58,102 nucleotides of DNA from a virus, in the IMG/VR virus record IMGVR_UViG_3300046787_000172, positions 1-58,102 of that record. One strand, written 5' to 3'. Of this stretch, positions 29,854 to 37,668 are shown piece after piece; position 1 is the stretch's first letter; the number at the start of each line of letters is the position of its first letter. The position numbers and the translations under genes were made by a program. The notes under the pieces are model-generated. The model ran no database searches. It had not been told where the DNA came from and saw only the letters and a list, made by a program, of their open reading frames with translations.

Positions 29854-30348
29854 TCAGGCAGTGATGGCACTGCGTGCGGCCTTGGCTTCTGCGGTGAACG
29901 CCTCAGCATGGGCGATCATGTCAACTGCGACTGCCTTGAGTTCCATGAGCTTGGCCAGTGTTGCACCAGCCTTGAGTGCGCCGGTCTTCTTGTCTGTGAC
30001 ATAGCCGCCAGTCTTGGACATTTTGGCCTTCATGATACGTGCCTCGAATTGGTCAGGCAGTGACTCGAAGCCGGCACGATTGGAGATAACGATTGGCTCA
30101 CCCAATTGGGCGGCAAAGTACTCGCCAGCGGGTTTGTAGTTGCATGATGGGAATGCGGCTTGCTTGGCAATGGCTTGAACACCGCCGTTGGCGATACCAT
30201 TGCGGGCGGCTTGGCCCACTTTGCCCTTGGCATTGGCGAGCGCCATCTTGGTGTATGGGCTGGCGTCTTGCACGACAGACAGTTGACGTTCAGTCTTGGT
30301 TTTGCCGTAGACGTTGACCATTGCGGGAGTGAATTGTGCGAGTTCCAT
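29854..30348 (-). CDS. Hypothetical protein at the head of the leftward arm (164 aa)
   Basis: The ATG at 30348 follows AAGGAATCATC; the frame is open further up without a site. Sequence: VNVYGKTKTERQLSVVQDAS, a helical basic middle, EARIMKAKMSKTGGYVTDKK, and an Ala-rich C-terminal helix. No family recognised. It stands alone between the iteron region and the hairpin-rich non-coding region and a half operator (29843-29851) touches its stop, so it could be an initiator or regulator; this is context only. Confidence 0.6.
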   Translation of the reverse strand: MELAQFTPAMVNVYGKTKTERQLSVVQDASPYTKMALANAKGKVGQAARNGIANGGVQAIAKQAAFPSCNYKPAGEYFAAQLGEPIVISNRAGFESLPDQFEARIMKAKMSKTGGYVTDKKTGALKAGATLAKLMELKAVAVDMIAHAEAFTAEAKAARSAITA

Positions 30349-31066
30349 GATGATTCCTTGTGTTGAATGGTTGATCGGTGCAATGCACCACATAGCCCAC
30401 TGGTAACAATGAGCTATAGGTTGAATTGGTTTTGTGGCTTTCTGTTCTTGGTGCCACCCGTGACCTCAATGACCCTCGTGCATAGGTGGCCATTACCTGC
30501 GACCGTGATTCAACGGTGCGTCTAACTCCGGGGTTCTTGCCCGGTCCGTCCTGCAGATGCTCAGATACTCGATTTTGTGGGTGGCCTAGTGATTCGATCA
30601 CGGGTTGTCTCGCGACAATGCGTTCGCCCTGTGTGTTGCCCGCCAATGGACAGCGCACACTCAAGCGTTATCGGGTTTACTCGCCCCTTACCACAAACTC
30701 ACTGAAGTGAGATGCAATTGCGTGCCTTCGACTATTCACACGCACCTTGTCGCGCCACTGACAAGGGAGTCCAATATAAATTTTTAATGATCGGTTTCTC
30801 ATCAAAAGCCCCCTACCATGTGACCGCGTCAACCCGTAGGTATCCACACGCACCATTCCCGTAGGTCCGGCACTAGTCGGTAAAGAACAATCTCACATGA
30901 GGCGAACGGTGCGATCACCGTCCTACTGTAGGCAACCTTGATAACCCAAGGCCCCTACACTCTAGGCAGGCTTGATAGTCGGCCACCCCCTACAGGCCCC
31001 CCACGCCCCCACCCCGCCCCGCCCTCTGCTTACGACGCAGTCTTACAGCACATCAAACCCACGACA
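30349..31066. other. Non-coding intergenic region rich in small hairpins
   Basis: I find no supported gene in about 720 bases. It holds several short perfect inverted repeats: 30377-30389, 30528-30544, 30589-30601, 30605-30618, 30698-30711 and 30746-30765, and others near 30925-30950. The region separates the leftward and rightward arms, so it should contain their promoters, but I cannot point to a convincing -35/-10 pair. No tRNA cloverleaf could be drawn. Confidence 0.6.
30997..31024 (-). other. G-quadruplex-capable tract
   Basis: On the minus strand there are five G-runs of 3 to 6 in 28 bases, separated by one to three bases (plus strand: C6, AC G, C5, A, C4, G, C4, G, C3). Four runs with single-base loops is the strongest quadruplex pattern. 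It lies between the hairpin region and the RHH operators. Confidence 0.6.
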
Positions 31067-31082
31067 TGTATGTATACATACA
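31067..31082. promoter_or_regulatory. Perfect 16-bp palindromic operator upstream of the RHH gene
   Basis: TGTATGTATACATACA is fully self-complementary and centred on GTATAC. It lies about 95 bases before the RHH start and shares its core with the leftward operators. Confidence 0.65.
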
Positions 31083-31132
31083 CCCCTAAAAACACCCTGC
31101 CCCCTTGTAAAAAAGCCCCAAAAAATTAAAAA

Positions 31133-31162
31133 ACGTATGTACAATACGTGTGTATACATACA
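31133..31162 (+). promoter_or_regulatory. Operator pair overlapping a -10-like site before the RHH gene
   Basis: ACGTAT (31133-31138) and ATACGT (31144-31149) form an inverted repeat around GTACA; a second near-palindrome, TGTGTATACATACA, covers 31149-31162. A -10-like TACAAT (31140-31145) lies inside the first. There is no good -35, only an A-rich upstream stretch. Binding here would block the promoter, fitting autoregulation of the RHH gene. Confidence 0.5.
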
Positions 31163-31175
31163 TTTGGAGCTCAAA

Positions 31176-31346
31176 ATGAAGCGTTGGAACCTGTATTTGC
31201 CTGAAGAATTGATCGAAAAATACCGTGTTTTGGCCACCCAAAAGGGCGTTTCTTCGGCTGAAATGGCCAGAATTGCCATGGAAAAGTACTACCAAGCCCT
31301 CGAAAAAGCCAAAAAACAGGCGTCGGAGACCGAAAATGCTGCCTGA
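31176..31346 (+). CDS. Ribbon-helix-helix regulator (56 aa)
   Basis: GGAG lies seven bases before the ATG. MKRWNLYLPEELIEKYRVLA provides the beta strand and first helix, and KGVSSAEMARIAMEKYYQAL the turn and second helix of a CopG/Arc-type fold; a Lys/Glu tail follows. RHH dimers bind short palindromes through the strand. Three GTATAC-type palindromes lie directly upstream and others before the leftward arm, so it probably represses its own gene and early transcription. It overlaps the next gene by 11 bases. Confidence 0.8.
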   Translation: MKRWNLYLPEELIEKYRVLATQKGVSSAEMARIAMEKYYQALEKAKKQASETENAA

Positions 31347-31854
31347 AGACACCCCCATGGACGATTCGCCTCTGGAATACAAGCCAAAAACGGTGTCTTT
31401 TCCCCAAATCAGCGAAGAAATGGTCGCTTCCATTGCCTTGGGCATGGAGGATGAGCTGATTGTGGCCAGTCGCCACGGCATGTCAGTAGAGGAGTACACG
31501 GACTTGGCTGCGCAGCCGTGGTTTCAGTTGCAAGTTCAGGTAAAACGGTCCGAGTACGAGAAAAACGGCGTTACGTTCAAGGCAAAGGCCGCATGGATGG
31601 CCGGGGAGTTGCTCGATCAGGTATACGTCACTGCGGCGTCCGGCGATGCCAGCCTAAGTCAGAAGCACGAAGTCCTTAAGACGCTCATCAAAGCCGCAGG
31701 TCTGGAGCCAAAAGAGGAGAAAGTCAAAGATGTCGGCCCGGGGTTCAGCATTTCCATCGACTTGGGCGGTGGCCAGTCCGTCAGCCTGACAAACCAGCAG
31801 AGCTTCACACCCGTTACACTGGACGCTGAGGTCAAGGAGATCAAGAATGCCTAA
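31336..31854 (+). CDS. Terminase small subunit-like protein (172 aa)
   Basis: GGAG lies nine bases before the ATG at 31336. A mainly helical protein: SEEMVASIALGMEDELIVAS, RHGMSVEEYTDLAAQPWFQL (HTH-like), then KAAWMAGELLDQVY and KHEVLKTLIKAAGLE, with a beta-rich C-terminus. The HTH-plus-coil arrangement just ahead of the large terminase gene is typical of TerS, which recognises phage DNA for packaging. Assigned by position and fold impression, not by a unique motif. Confidence 0.6.
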   Translation: MLPEDTPMDDSPLEYKPKTVSFPQISEEMVASIALGMEDELIVASRHGMSVEEYTDLAAQPWFQLQVQVKRSEYEKNGVTFKAKAAWMAGELLDQVYVTAASGDASLSQKHEVLKTLIKAAGLEPKEEKVKDVGPGFSISIDLGGGQSVSLTNQQSFTPVTLDAEVKEIKNA

Positions 31855-32113
31855 ATCAAAGCTCGAGACGAGACTGACACGCCAGATCGCCGCACGCGGG
31901 GAAGATAACGCTAGTGGCATCGCTCACGGGCTGCTAGTTAAACGTGGGCACATCAAGCCTGATGGCAGCCTGACCGCTGAAGGTAAGAAGCGCCAAGACT
32001 TGGGTAACGCTGGCAGAGCCAAGGACCGTGAATCGAAGTACTCGGGCGGTAAGAACAAGCCGAGCGACTACAAGTACAACGCCAAAACCAACGCGGCGAC
32101 GCTGAAAAAATGA
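31847..32113 (+). CDS. Small basic protein between TerS and TerL (88 aa)
   Basis: AAGGAGATCAAGA precedes the ATG. A basic protein (KLETRLTRQIAARGEDNASG) ending KYSGGKNKPSDYKYNAKTNA then a Lys tail. Such 'KPSxYKYNxKTN' proteins are frequent in phage packaging regions; function unknown. The stop overlaps the TerL start. Confidence 0.7.
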   Translation: MPKSKLETRLTRQIAARGEDNASGIAHGLLVKRGHIKPDGSLTAEGKKRQDLGNAGRAKDRESKYSGGKNKPSDYKYNAKTNAATLKK

Positions 32114-33585
32114 GCAGCACCTACAAACCGACCGAGACACAACGCAACTTCATGCTTGACGAGGCGTACGTCCGCGTGCTGGCGGGGCCAGTCGGCGGTG
32201 GCAAGTCTGTCACGTGTGTGCACGAGCTGGTGCGTATGGCCTGTGGGCAGGCACCGAACGCCAAGAAAATACGCAAGACACGTGCTGTGATCGTGCGTAA
32301 CACGGCGGACCAGTTGGCCCTGACGACCCGAAAGACTGTATTTGACTGGCTGCCCCCGGGCGAGGCTGGTATCTGGAAGGCCGTGGAGAAGACGTTCATC
32401 CTCATGGCGAACATGCCGGACGGCACGAAGGTAGAGTCGGAGTGGCTGTTCATCGCGCTGGATACGCCGGACGACGTGCGGAAGGCGCTGTCGCTGGAGA
32501 CCACGTTCCTGTGGGGTAACGAGAGCCGAGAGCTGCACCCTGACGTTGTGGACGGTCTGCTGGGTCGTCTGAACCGATATCCGTCGATGAAGGACGGTGG
32601 GCCCACCCGGTCGTGTGCGCTGTTTGATACCAACATGCCAGACGAGGACACGTGGTGGCACAACAAGATGGAAGAGCCGCCATCGAACTGGGCGGTGTAC
32701 AAGCAGCCAGCTGCGATAATCAAGCCAGAGGTGTATCTTGAGAAGTTCGGTGAAGAGGCCGAAGAGGTGCTGCTGGATAAGGATGGCGCTGAGTGGGTCG
32801 TGAACCCGGAGTGCGACAACTACAACAACCTGCCCAAGCAGTACTACCCGAACATCATCCCGGGCAAGACTGAGGACTGGCTGCGTGTGTATCTGCGCTC
32901 GGAGTATGGCCGCAGCCTGTCAGGCACGCCGGTGTACGAGAAGACGTTCACATACGACTTCCACGTCGCCAAAGAGAAAATTAAAGCGATCCGCAGCGAA
33001 GACTACCCGGTCATTATCGGTCTGGACTTCGGGCGCACGCCAGCAGCAGTGTTTAAGCAGCGCGACCCACGCGGGCGCGTCGTGACGCTGGCCGAGCTGA
33101 CCTCGGAGAACATGGGCATCGAGACGTTCTTGCGGACGAAACTCAATCCGTTCATTGCGAACAACATGCAGGGCTGCTCTTTCGTCGTGGCCCCGGACCC
33201 AGCAGGGTACGCCAAACAGCAACAAGGCGAGGTGTCGCTGGTGGATATCGTTAAACAGGCCGGGTTCAAGTGCCAGCGGCCACCGACAAACGACCCGGAG
33301 AAACGGATTCAAGCCGTTGAGCGCTTGCTTGTACAACAGTTGGAAGGTAAAGCGCTCTACCTGATCGACCCGGGGTGCACCACGCTGATTAAGGGATTCC
33401 GGTATGGATACCGGTACAAAATCAAGAAGTCCGGTGAGATGGAGGACAAGCCAGACAAGAACGGCTTCTCGCACGTCCATGACGCCAACCAGTACGCAGA
33501 TTCCGTGATCGACATGAACATCCGGGGCGCTGCGTTGAGCACTGGCAGACGCGAGGTGAAGAAGTCCACATATGCCTACACTTGA
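32110..33585 (+). CDS. terL: Terminase large subunit (491 aa)
   Basis: The ATPase half starts with Walker A GPVGGGKS (26-33). The nuclease half has the first metal-binding Asp in IIGLDFGRTPA, APDPAG, and the closing HVHDANQYADSV. Length is normal for TerL. It cuts concatemers and pumps DNA through the portal. The ATG overlaps the upstream stop (AAAATGA) and has only a weak site, so translation probably depends on the gene before it. Confidence 0.95.
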   Translation: MSSTYKPTETQRNFMLDEAYVRVLAGPVGGGKSVTCVHELVRMACGQAPNAKKIRKTRAVIVRNTADQLALTTRKTVFDWLPPGEAGIWKAVEKTFILMANMPDGTKVESEWLFIALDTPDDVRKALSLETTFLWGNESRELHPDVVDGLLGRLNRYPSMKDGGPTRSCALFDTNMPDEDTWWHNKMEEPPSNWAVYKQPAAIIKPEVYLEKFGEEAEEVLLDKDGAEWVVNPECDNYNNLPKQYYPNIIPGKTEDWLRVYLRSEYGRSLSGTPVYEKTFTYDFHVAKEKIKAIRSEDYPVIIGLDFGRTPAAVFKQRDPRGRVVTLAELTSENMGIETFLRTKLNPFIANNMQGCSFVVAPDPAGYAKQQQGEVSLVDIVKQAGFKCQRPPTNDPEKRIQAVERLLVQQLEGKALYLIDPGCTTLIKGFRYGYRYKIKKSGEMEDKPDKNGFSHVHDANQYADSVIDMNIRGAALSTGRREVKKSTYAYT

Positions 33586-33609
33586 CCCCTTGACATGTCG
33601 GCGTACAAT
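33582..33609 (+). promoter_or_regulatory. Sigma-70-type promoter after terL
   Basis: TTGACC (33582-33587) and TACAAT (33604-33609) are separated by 16 bases; the -35 contains the terL stop codon. It lies 32 bases before the next start and should drive the structural genes independently of terminase. Confidence 0.65.
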
Positions 33610-33641
33610 CGGGTAATCGCCCTCACAGACAGGATCACCCC

Positions 33642-34205
33642 ATGAGTCAAATGACTACGAACGCGCTCAACGCCAAGACAGGTTGGTTTGAGCAGATTCA
33701 CAGCTCGTCGGGTCGGCTGTTTGTCGAAGACGGCAACTCAGCGTTCTACGAAGGCCGTCAGTATTTCACGTTCCACGAGTTCAGCATAGCTCAGGCTGCG
33801 ACAGGTGTGTATAAAGTGGTGATCACGGAAGACGTGATCATGCGCGATTTCTTCGTTGTGCTGGATGTGTCTGCTGCACGAGTACAGATCGTATCGGGTG
33901 GCACTGAGGGCGGGTCGTTTAGCACAGCGCTTCCAATCAGCAGAACTAACAACATGCTGCGCACCCCGGCACGAGCTACCACATCAACAATGTCCTACGG
34001 CGGCACGCACACAGGCGGCACGGTGCTTGACATGTTCATCCTGAACTCAGGTAATAATCTGAATCAAGCCGTTGGAGCACAGGGTGGTGAGCAGTTTCCG
34101 ACAGGATTTCCGCCCGGTACGTACTACGTACGTATTACTAACACCGGCAACAGCACGGCGACAGGCATCTTCAAAGCCCGCTGGACAGAAAACCCGAACT
34201 TCTAA
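33642..34205 (+). CDS. Virion structural protein, beta-rich (187 aa)
   Basis: A beta-sandwich-like protein: SSGRLFVEDGNSAFYEGRQY, GVYKVVITEDVIMRDFFVVL, then Gly/Thr-rich strands and GTYYVRITNTGNSTATGIFK. It lies between terminase and portal with its own promoter. Similar proteins in phages are minor capsid or fibre components; exact role unknown. Confidence 0.65.
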   Translation: MSQMTTNALNAKTGWFEQIHSSSGRLFVEDGNSAFYEGRQYFTFHEFSIAQAATGVYKVVITEDVIMRDFFVVLDVSAARVQIVSGGTEGGSFSTALPISRTNNMLRTPARATTSTMSYGGTHTGGTVLDMFILNSGNNLNQAVGAQGGEQFPTGFPPGTYYVRITNTGNSTATGIFKARWTENPNF

Positions 34206-34214
34206 GGCAGACTC

Positions 34215-36296
34215 ATGGCCACAGGTATCGCACTCATCCCCGTAGCTCGCAGCTCCGATCTGGAGCGGGAGTCGCAAAAACGCAACACGGACATGCAGGC
34301 TCAGCCTGTGATCCAAGGGCTGGCCGCTCACGCACGCAAGCGCTGGGAGTCTGCTCGTGAAGCCAAACGGACCATCGAAGAGCGCATGCTGCAGTGTCTG
34401 CGCCAGCGCAACGGTGAGTATGACCCAGACAAACTGGCCGACATCAAGCGCCAAGGCGGCTCTGAGATTTACATCCAGCTGACATCGGTCAAGTGCCGCG
34501 CCGCCACGAGCTGGTTGCGTGATACCTTGCTGGGCACAGGCACAGACAAGCCGTGGAGCCTTGAGGCTACACCCGAGCCGACACTCCCTCCAGAGCTCAT
34601 CCAAGAGCTGATGGCCAGTATGCAGCAGCAGTTGCAGGTCATGATGGAGCAGGGCTTGGCCATGCCGGACCCCACACAGTTGCGCGAAGCCGCCAGTCAG
34701 ATGAAAGACGCAGCGATGCGCAAGCTGCGGGAAGAGGCCAACGAGCGCGTTGACCGCATGGAACTGAAGATGGAAGACCAGCTCATCGAGGGTGGCTGGA
34801 CCGACGCGCTCAACGCGTTCCTCGACGACGTGGTGACATTCCCCTACGCCGTGCTCAAGGGCCCGGTCAAGCGCAAGCGCAAGACCATGATGTGGCAAAA
34901 CGGCGAGCTGGTGCCGTCAGAAGAGATTCGCAACGAGTGGGAGCGGGTTGATCCGTTCATGCTGTACTGGGCCCCATGGTCCTCGGACATCCAAGACGGC
35001 TTCATCGTCGAGCGCCACCGCATGACTCGTGAAGACCTGCAGGCCTTGATCGGCGTGCCCGGGTACAACGACGACGCCATCCGCTCAGTGCTCAACTCAT
35101 TCGAGGCGGGCAACCTCAACGAGTGGCTGTGGACCGACAGCGCTCAGGCGACAGCCGAGGGCAAGGACACCACCCAGACCATCTTCACGACTGACCTGAT
35201 CGACGCGCTCCAGATGTGGGACAGCGTGCAGGGTAAGGACTTGCTGACTTGGGGCCTGTCCGCCAAGGAGATTCCTGACCCAGACCTGAACTACCCCTGC
35301 GAAGTGTGGTTGGTGGGCTCCACGGTGATCCGTGCTGTGCTGAACTACGACCCGCTGGGCCGCAAGCCGTACTACGTGACGTCTTACGAGAAAGTCCCCG
35401 GCGCTGTGGCCGGTAAGGGTGTGGCCGACTTGTGCCGCGACTCTCAGAACATGGTGAACGCCGCTGCCCGCAGCTTGGCCAACAACATGGGCATCAGCTC
35501 TGGCCCGCAGGTGGGTGTGAACGTGTCGCGCCTGCCCCCGGGCGAGGACATCACCGAGATGTACCCTTGGAAAATCTGGCAGTTCCAGAGCTCTGAGTTT
35601 AACGACGGCTCGCAGCCTCTGCAGTTCTTCCAGCCAAACAGCAACGCCAATGAGCTGATGGCCGTGTTCGAGAAGTTCAGCGCCCGCGCTGACGAAGACA
35701 CCATGATCCCGCGCTACATGACTGGCGAGAGCTCACCCGGCGCTGGCCGTACGTCGTCAGGCCTGTCCATGCTCATCAGCAACGCTGGCAAGGGTATCAA
35801 GCAGGTGATCAGCAACATTGACCGCGCTGTCATCGTGCCGTCGATCGAGCGCCTGTACCAAGACAACCTGCGATACAGCAAAGACCCAGACCTCATCGGT
35901 GACGTCAAGGCTGTGGCCAAGGGCGCAACCAGCTTGGTGGTCAAAGAAGCTGAGGCAGTCCGCCGCAACGAGTTCCTCCAGATCGTGCTCAACAGCCCAG
36001 TGGCCCAGCAGATCGTGGGTATGGACGGCGCGGCGGAGCTCCTGCGCGAGCAGGCCCGCAACCTGAGCGGCAACGTCAACCGGATTGTCCCAGACCGTCC
36101 GACACTGACAGCCATGCAGAATCTGCAGCAGCAAAACGCACAGCTCCAAGAGCAGTTGGCCATGATCGCTGGCGAGCTCCAAGGCGGCGCTCCGGGCATG
36201 ACTCAGGGACCGGCTCCAAAGAATATGCTGCCTGACGGCAGCCAAGTCGGTGGTCGTGAGGGAAATATGATTTCCGCTCGACCCAACGGAGTTTGA
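34215..36296 (+). CDS. Portal protein (693 aa)
   Basis: Length, position after terminase, and content fit a podovirus portal: N-terminal helices (AHARKRWESAREAKRTIEER), SEIYIQLTSVKCRAATSWLR, DPFMLYWAPWSSDIQDGFIV, then a long region with NNMGISSGPQVGVNVSRLPP and a Gln-rich C-terminal coil (AMQNLQQQNAQLQEQLAMIA) that probably forms the barrel. It makes the dodecameric vertex through which DNA passes. The stop forms part of a promoter -35. Confidence 0.85.
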   Translation: MATGIALIPVARSSDLERESQKRNTDMQAQPVIQGLAAHARKRWESAREAKRTIEERMLQCLRQRNGEYDPDKLADIKRQGGSEIYIQLTSVKCRAATSWLRDTLLGTGTDKPWSLEATPEPTLPPELIQELMASMQQQLQVMMEQGLAMPDPTQLREAASQMKDAAMRKLREEANERVDRMELKMEDQLIEGGWTDALNAFLDDVVTFPYAVLKGPVKRKRKTMMWQNGELVPSEEIRNEWERVDPFMLYWAPWSSDIQDGFIVERHRMTREDLQALIGVPGYNDDAIRSVLNSFEAGNLNEWLWTDSAQATAEGKDTTQTIFTTDLIDALQMWDSVQGKDLLTWGLSAKEIPDPDLNYPCEVWLVGSTVIRAVLNYDPLGRKPYYVTSYEKVPGAVAGKGVADLCRDSQNMVNAAARSLANNMGISSGPQVGVNVSRLPPGEDITEMYPWKIWQFQSSEFNDGSQPLQFFQPNSNANELMAVFEKFSARADEDTMIPRYMTGESSPGAGRTSSGLSMLISNAGKGIKQVISNIDRAVIVPSIERLYQDNLRYSKDPDLIGDVKAVAKGATSLVVKEAEAVRRNEFLQIVLNSPVAQQIVGMDGAAELLREQARNLSGNVNRIVPDRPTLTAMQNLQQQNAQLQEQLAMIAGELQGGAPGMTQGPAPKNMLPDGSQVGGREGNMISARPNGV

Positions 36297-36320
36297 CTTT
36301 TTCTGAATTTGTTGTATAGA
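36293..36320 (+). promoter_or_regulatory. Strong sigma-70-type promoter before the capsid genes
   Basis: TTGACT (36293-36298) and TATAGA (36315-36320) are 16 bases apart with a TG-like extension. The -35 overlaps the portal stop. The next ATG is at 36329, only 8 bases after the -10, so the transcript would be almost leaderless. Confidence 0.65.
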
Positions 36321-36328
36321 ATCCACAC

Positions 36329-36571
36329 ATGAAGATTTTTGTAGGCCAAAAGCCTGATCGGCAGCACATGCAAGCGTTGATTCGCTGCAAGCTGCAAGAA
36401 AACGAAGCGCTACTGGCGCTGTTCCGAACCAAGCTAGAGGAGACCAAGGTCTCCTTGATGCAGGCAGAAGAACCGCACCGCTTGTACCGCCTCCAAGGTC
36501 AGGCTCAGGTCTTATCAGATTTCCTCGAAGCGGTTGAAAAATCGTCCGAGGTCTTCGACCGGATCAAGTGA
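36329..36571 (+). CDS. Hypothetical helical protein (80 aa)
   Basis: Opening MKIFVGQKPDRQHMQALIRC then a continuous helix (LQENEALLALFRTKLEETKV) and a C-terminal amphipathic helix. It lies between portal and scaffold, where several podoviruses encode a small helical protein. The start at 36329 would be nearly leaderless given the promoter; an internal ATG at residue 14 has no ribosome site. Confidence 0.6.
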   Translation: MKIFVGQKPDRQHMQALIRCKLQENEALLALFRTKLEETKVSLMQAEEPHRLYRLQGQAQVLSDFLEAVEKSSEVFDRIK

Positions 36572-36660
36572 TCCGAATTTTGTAAATCCGAGCAAACCAT
36601 TATGTGAACGGCAGACCGCAGTAGGAGCCTGAAGCAGAGTTGGAGCCCAAGGAGAATTGA

Positions 36661-37620
36661 ATGGCATTGCCAAGACAAGTAGAAGCGCAGTTACGAGAAC
36701 TGGAAGCACTGGAAAAGCAGCTCGCAGAGGGTAACAATCCTGCACCCGCAGACCCCAACCCACAGCCAGCAGAGCCTCCCCAAGACCCACAGCCTCAGCC
36801 AGCTGAGCCCAAACCTGTTGAGCCAACGCCGACGCCGACCGAGCCAGTAGTCGCGGAAGAGAAATGGGAGCAAAAGTACAAAACCCTCAAGGGCATGTAC
36901 GACGCCGAAGTTCCTCGCTTACATGCAGACTTGCGTGAGCTCAAGGCCCAAGTGGATAGCCTCCGCAAAGCCTCTGAGACCAAGCCAGTTGAGCCTGCTA
37001 AGCCCGCAGCTCCGACAAAGTTGGTGACTGATGCTGATGTTGAAGCATTTGGTCAGGACTTGATTGAAGTCCAACGCAAAGTTGCCCGCGAAGTGGCAGC
37101 AGAGTTTCGAGGCGAGCTGGACGCCATGAGAGCCGAGAATGAGAAGTTGCGCGAGCAGCTGACCAGCACCGGCACCCAAGTGTCTGAAGCAAGTTTTGAG
37201 CAGCGCCTGTACCGTATGGTGCCGGACTTTGAAGCAGTCAATGCTGATCCCAAGTGGATCGCTTGGCTCAACGAAGTGGACCCGCTGCTGCGAGCCCCCC
37301 GTTCTTCTGTTGCACAACAAGCGTTCAACCGAGGCGATGCTGAAGGTGTTGCACACTACGTGGCGATGTTCAAACAGACCATCACGCCCGTGGAGCAAAA
37401 AGCCGACAAGACCGAAGAGCTTGAGCGTCAACTTCAGCCAAATCGTGGTGCTCCCAGCACCCCCACTGCCTCTCCAAAAGGCAAGGTCTACACCAACGCG
37501 GACATCGAAAAAATGTTCCGTAAGGCAGCAGACTTGGGGACCAAAGGGCAAACCGACGCGGCAAAGAAACTTGAAGCTGAAATTGATGCTGCGTTCATGG
37601 AAGGTCGCGTAACCGCGTGA
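36661..37620 (+). CDS. Scaffolding protein (319 aa)
   Basis: An N-terminal coil, a long Pro/Gln/Glu-rich disordered stretch (about 25-65), a coiled coil (KYKTLKGMYDAEVPRLHADL), and C-terminal helices (FRKAADLGTKGQTDAAKKLE). Composition, size and place just before the coat gene are those of a phage scaffold, which guides coat assembly and leaves the head. AAGGAGAATTGA precedes the ATG. Confidence 0.8.
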   Translation: MALPRQVEAQLRELEALEKQLAEGNNPAPADPNPQPAEPPQDPQPQPAEPKPVEPTPTPTEPVVAEEKWEQKYKTLKGMYDAEVPRLHADLRELKAQVDSLRKASETKPVEPAKPAAPTKLVTDADVEAFGQDLIEVQRKVAREVAAEFRGELDAMRAENEKLREQLTSTGTQVSEASFEQRLYRMVPDFEAVNADPKWIAWLNEVDPLLRAPRSSVAQQAFNRGDAEGVAHYVAMFKQTITPVEQKADKTEELERQLQPNRGAPSTPTASPKGKVYTNADIEKMFRKAADLGTKGQTDAAKKLEAEIDAAFMEGRVTA

Positions 37621-37668
37621 CCAGTGACACAGCGTTGAACCCCAACCTGTACTTTTTAGGAGACCATC

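Noticed and set aside
30349-31066. tRNA or tmRNA in the central non-coding region
   Set aside because: There are TTCGAT-like stretches and hairpins, but no set of four stems with correct spacing and no CCA-type end could be drawn.
30972-31175. Long N-terminal extension of the RHH protein
   Set aside because: It would translate operators and the C-rich tract into Pro/His-rich residues; the ATG at 31176 has the Shine-Dalgarno and the fold starts there.
31847-33585. Phage-type single-subunit RNA polymerase expected for a T7-like phage
   Set aside because: No gene of suitable length or motif exists anywhere; promoters look like host sigma-70 types.
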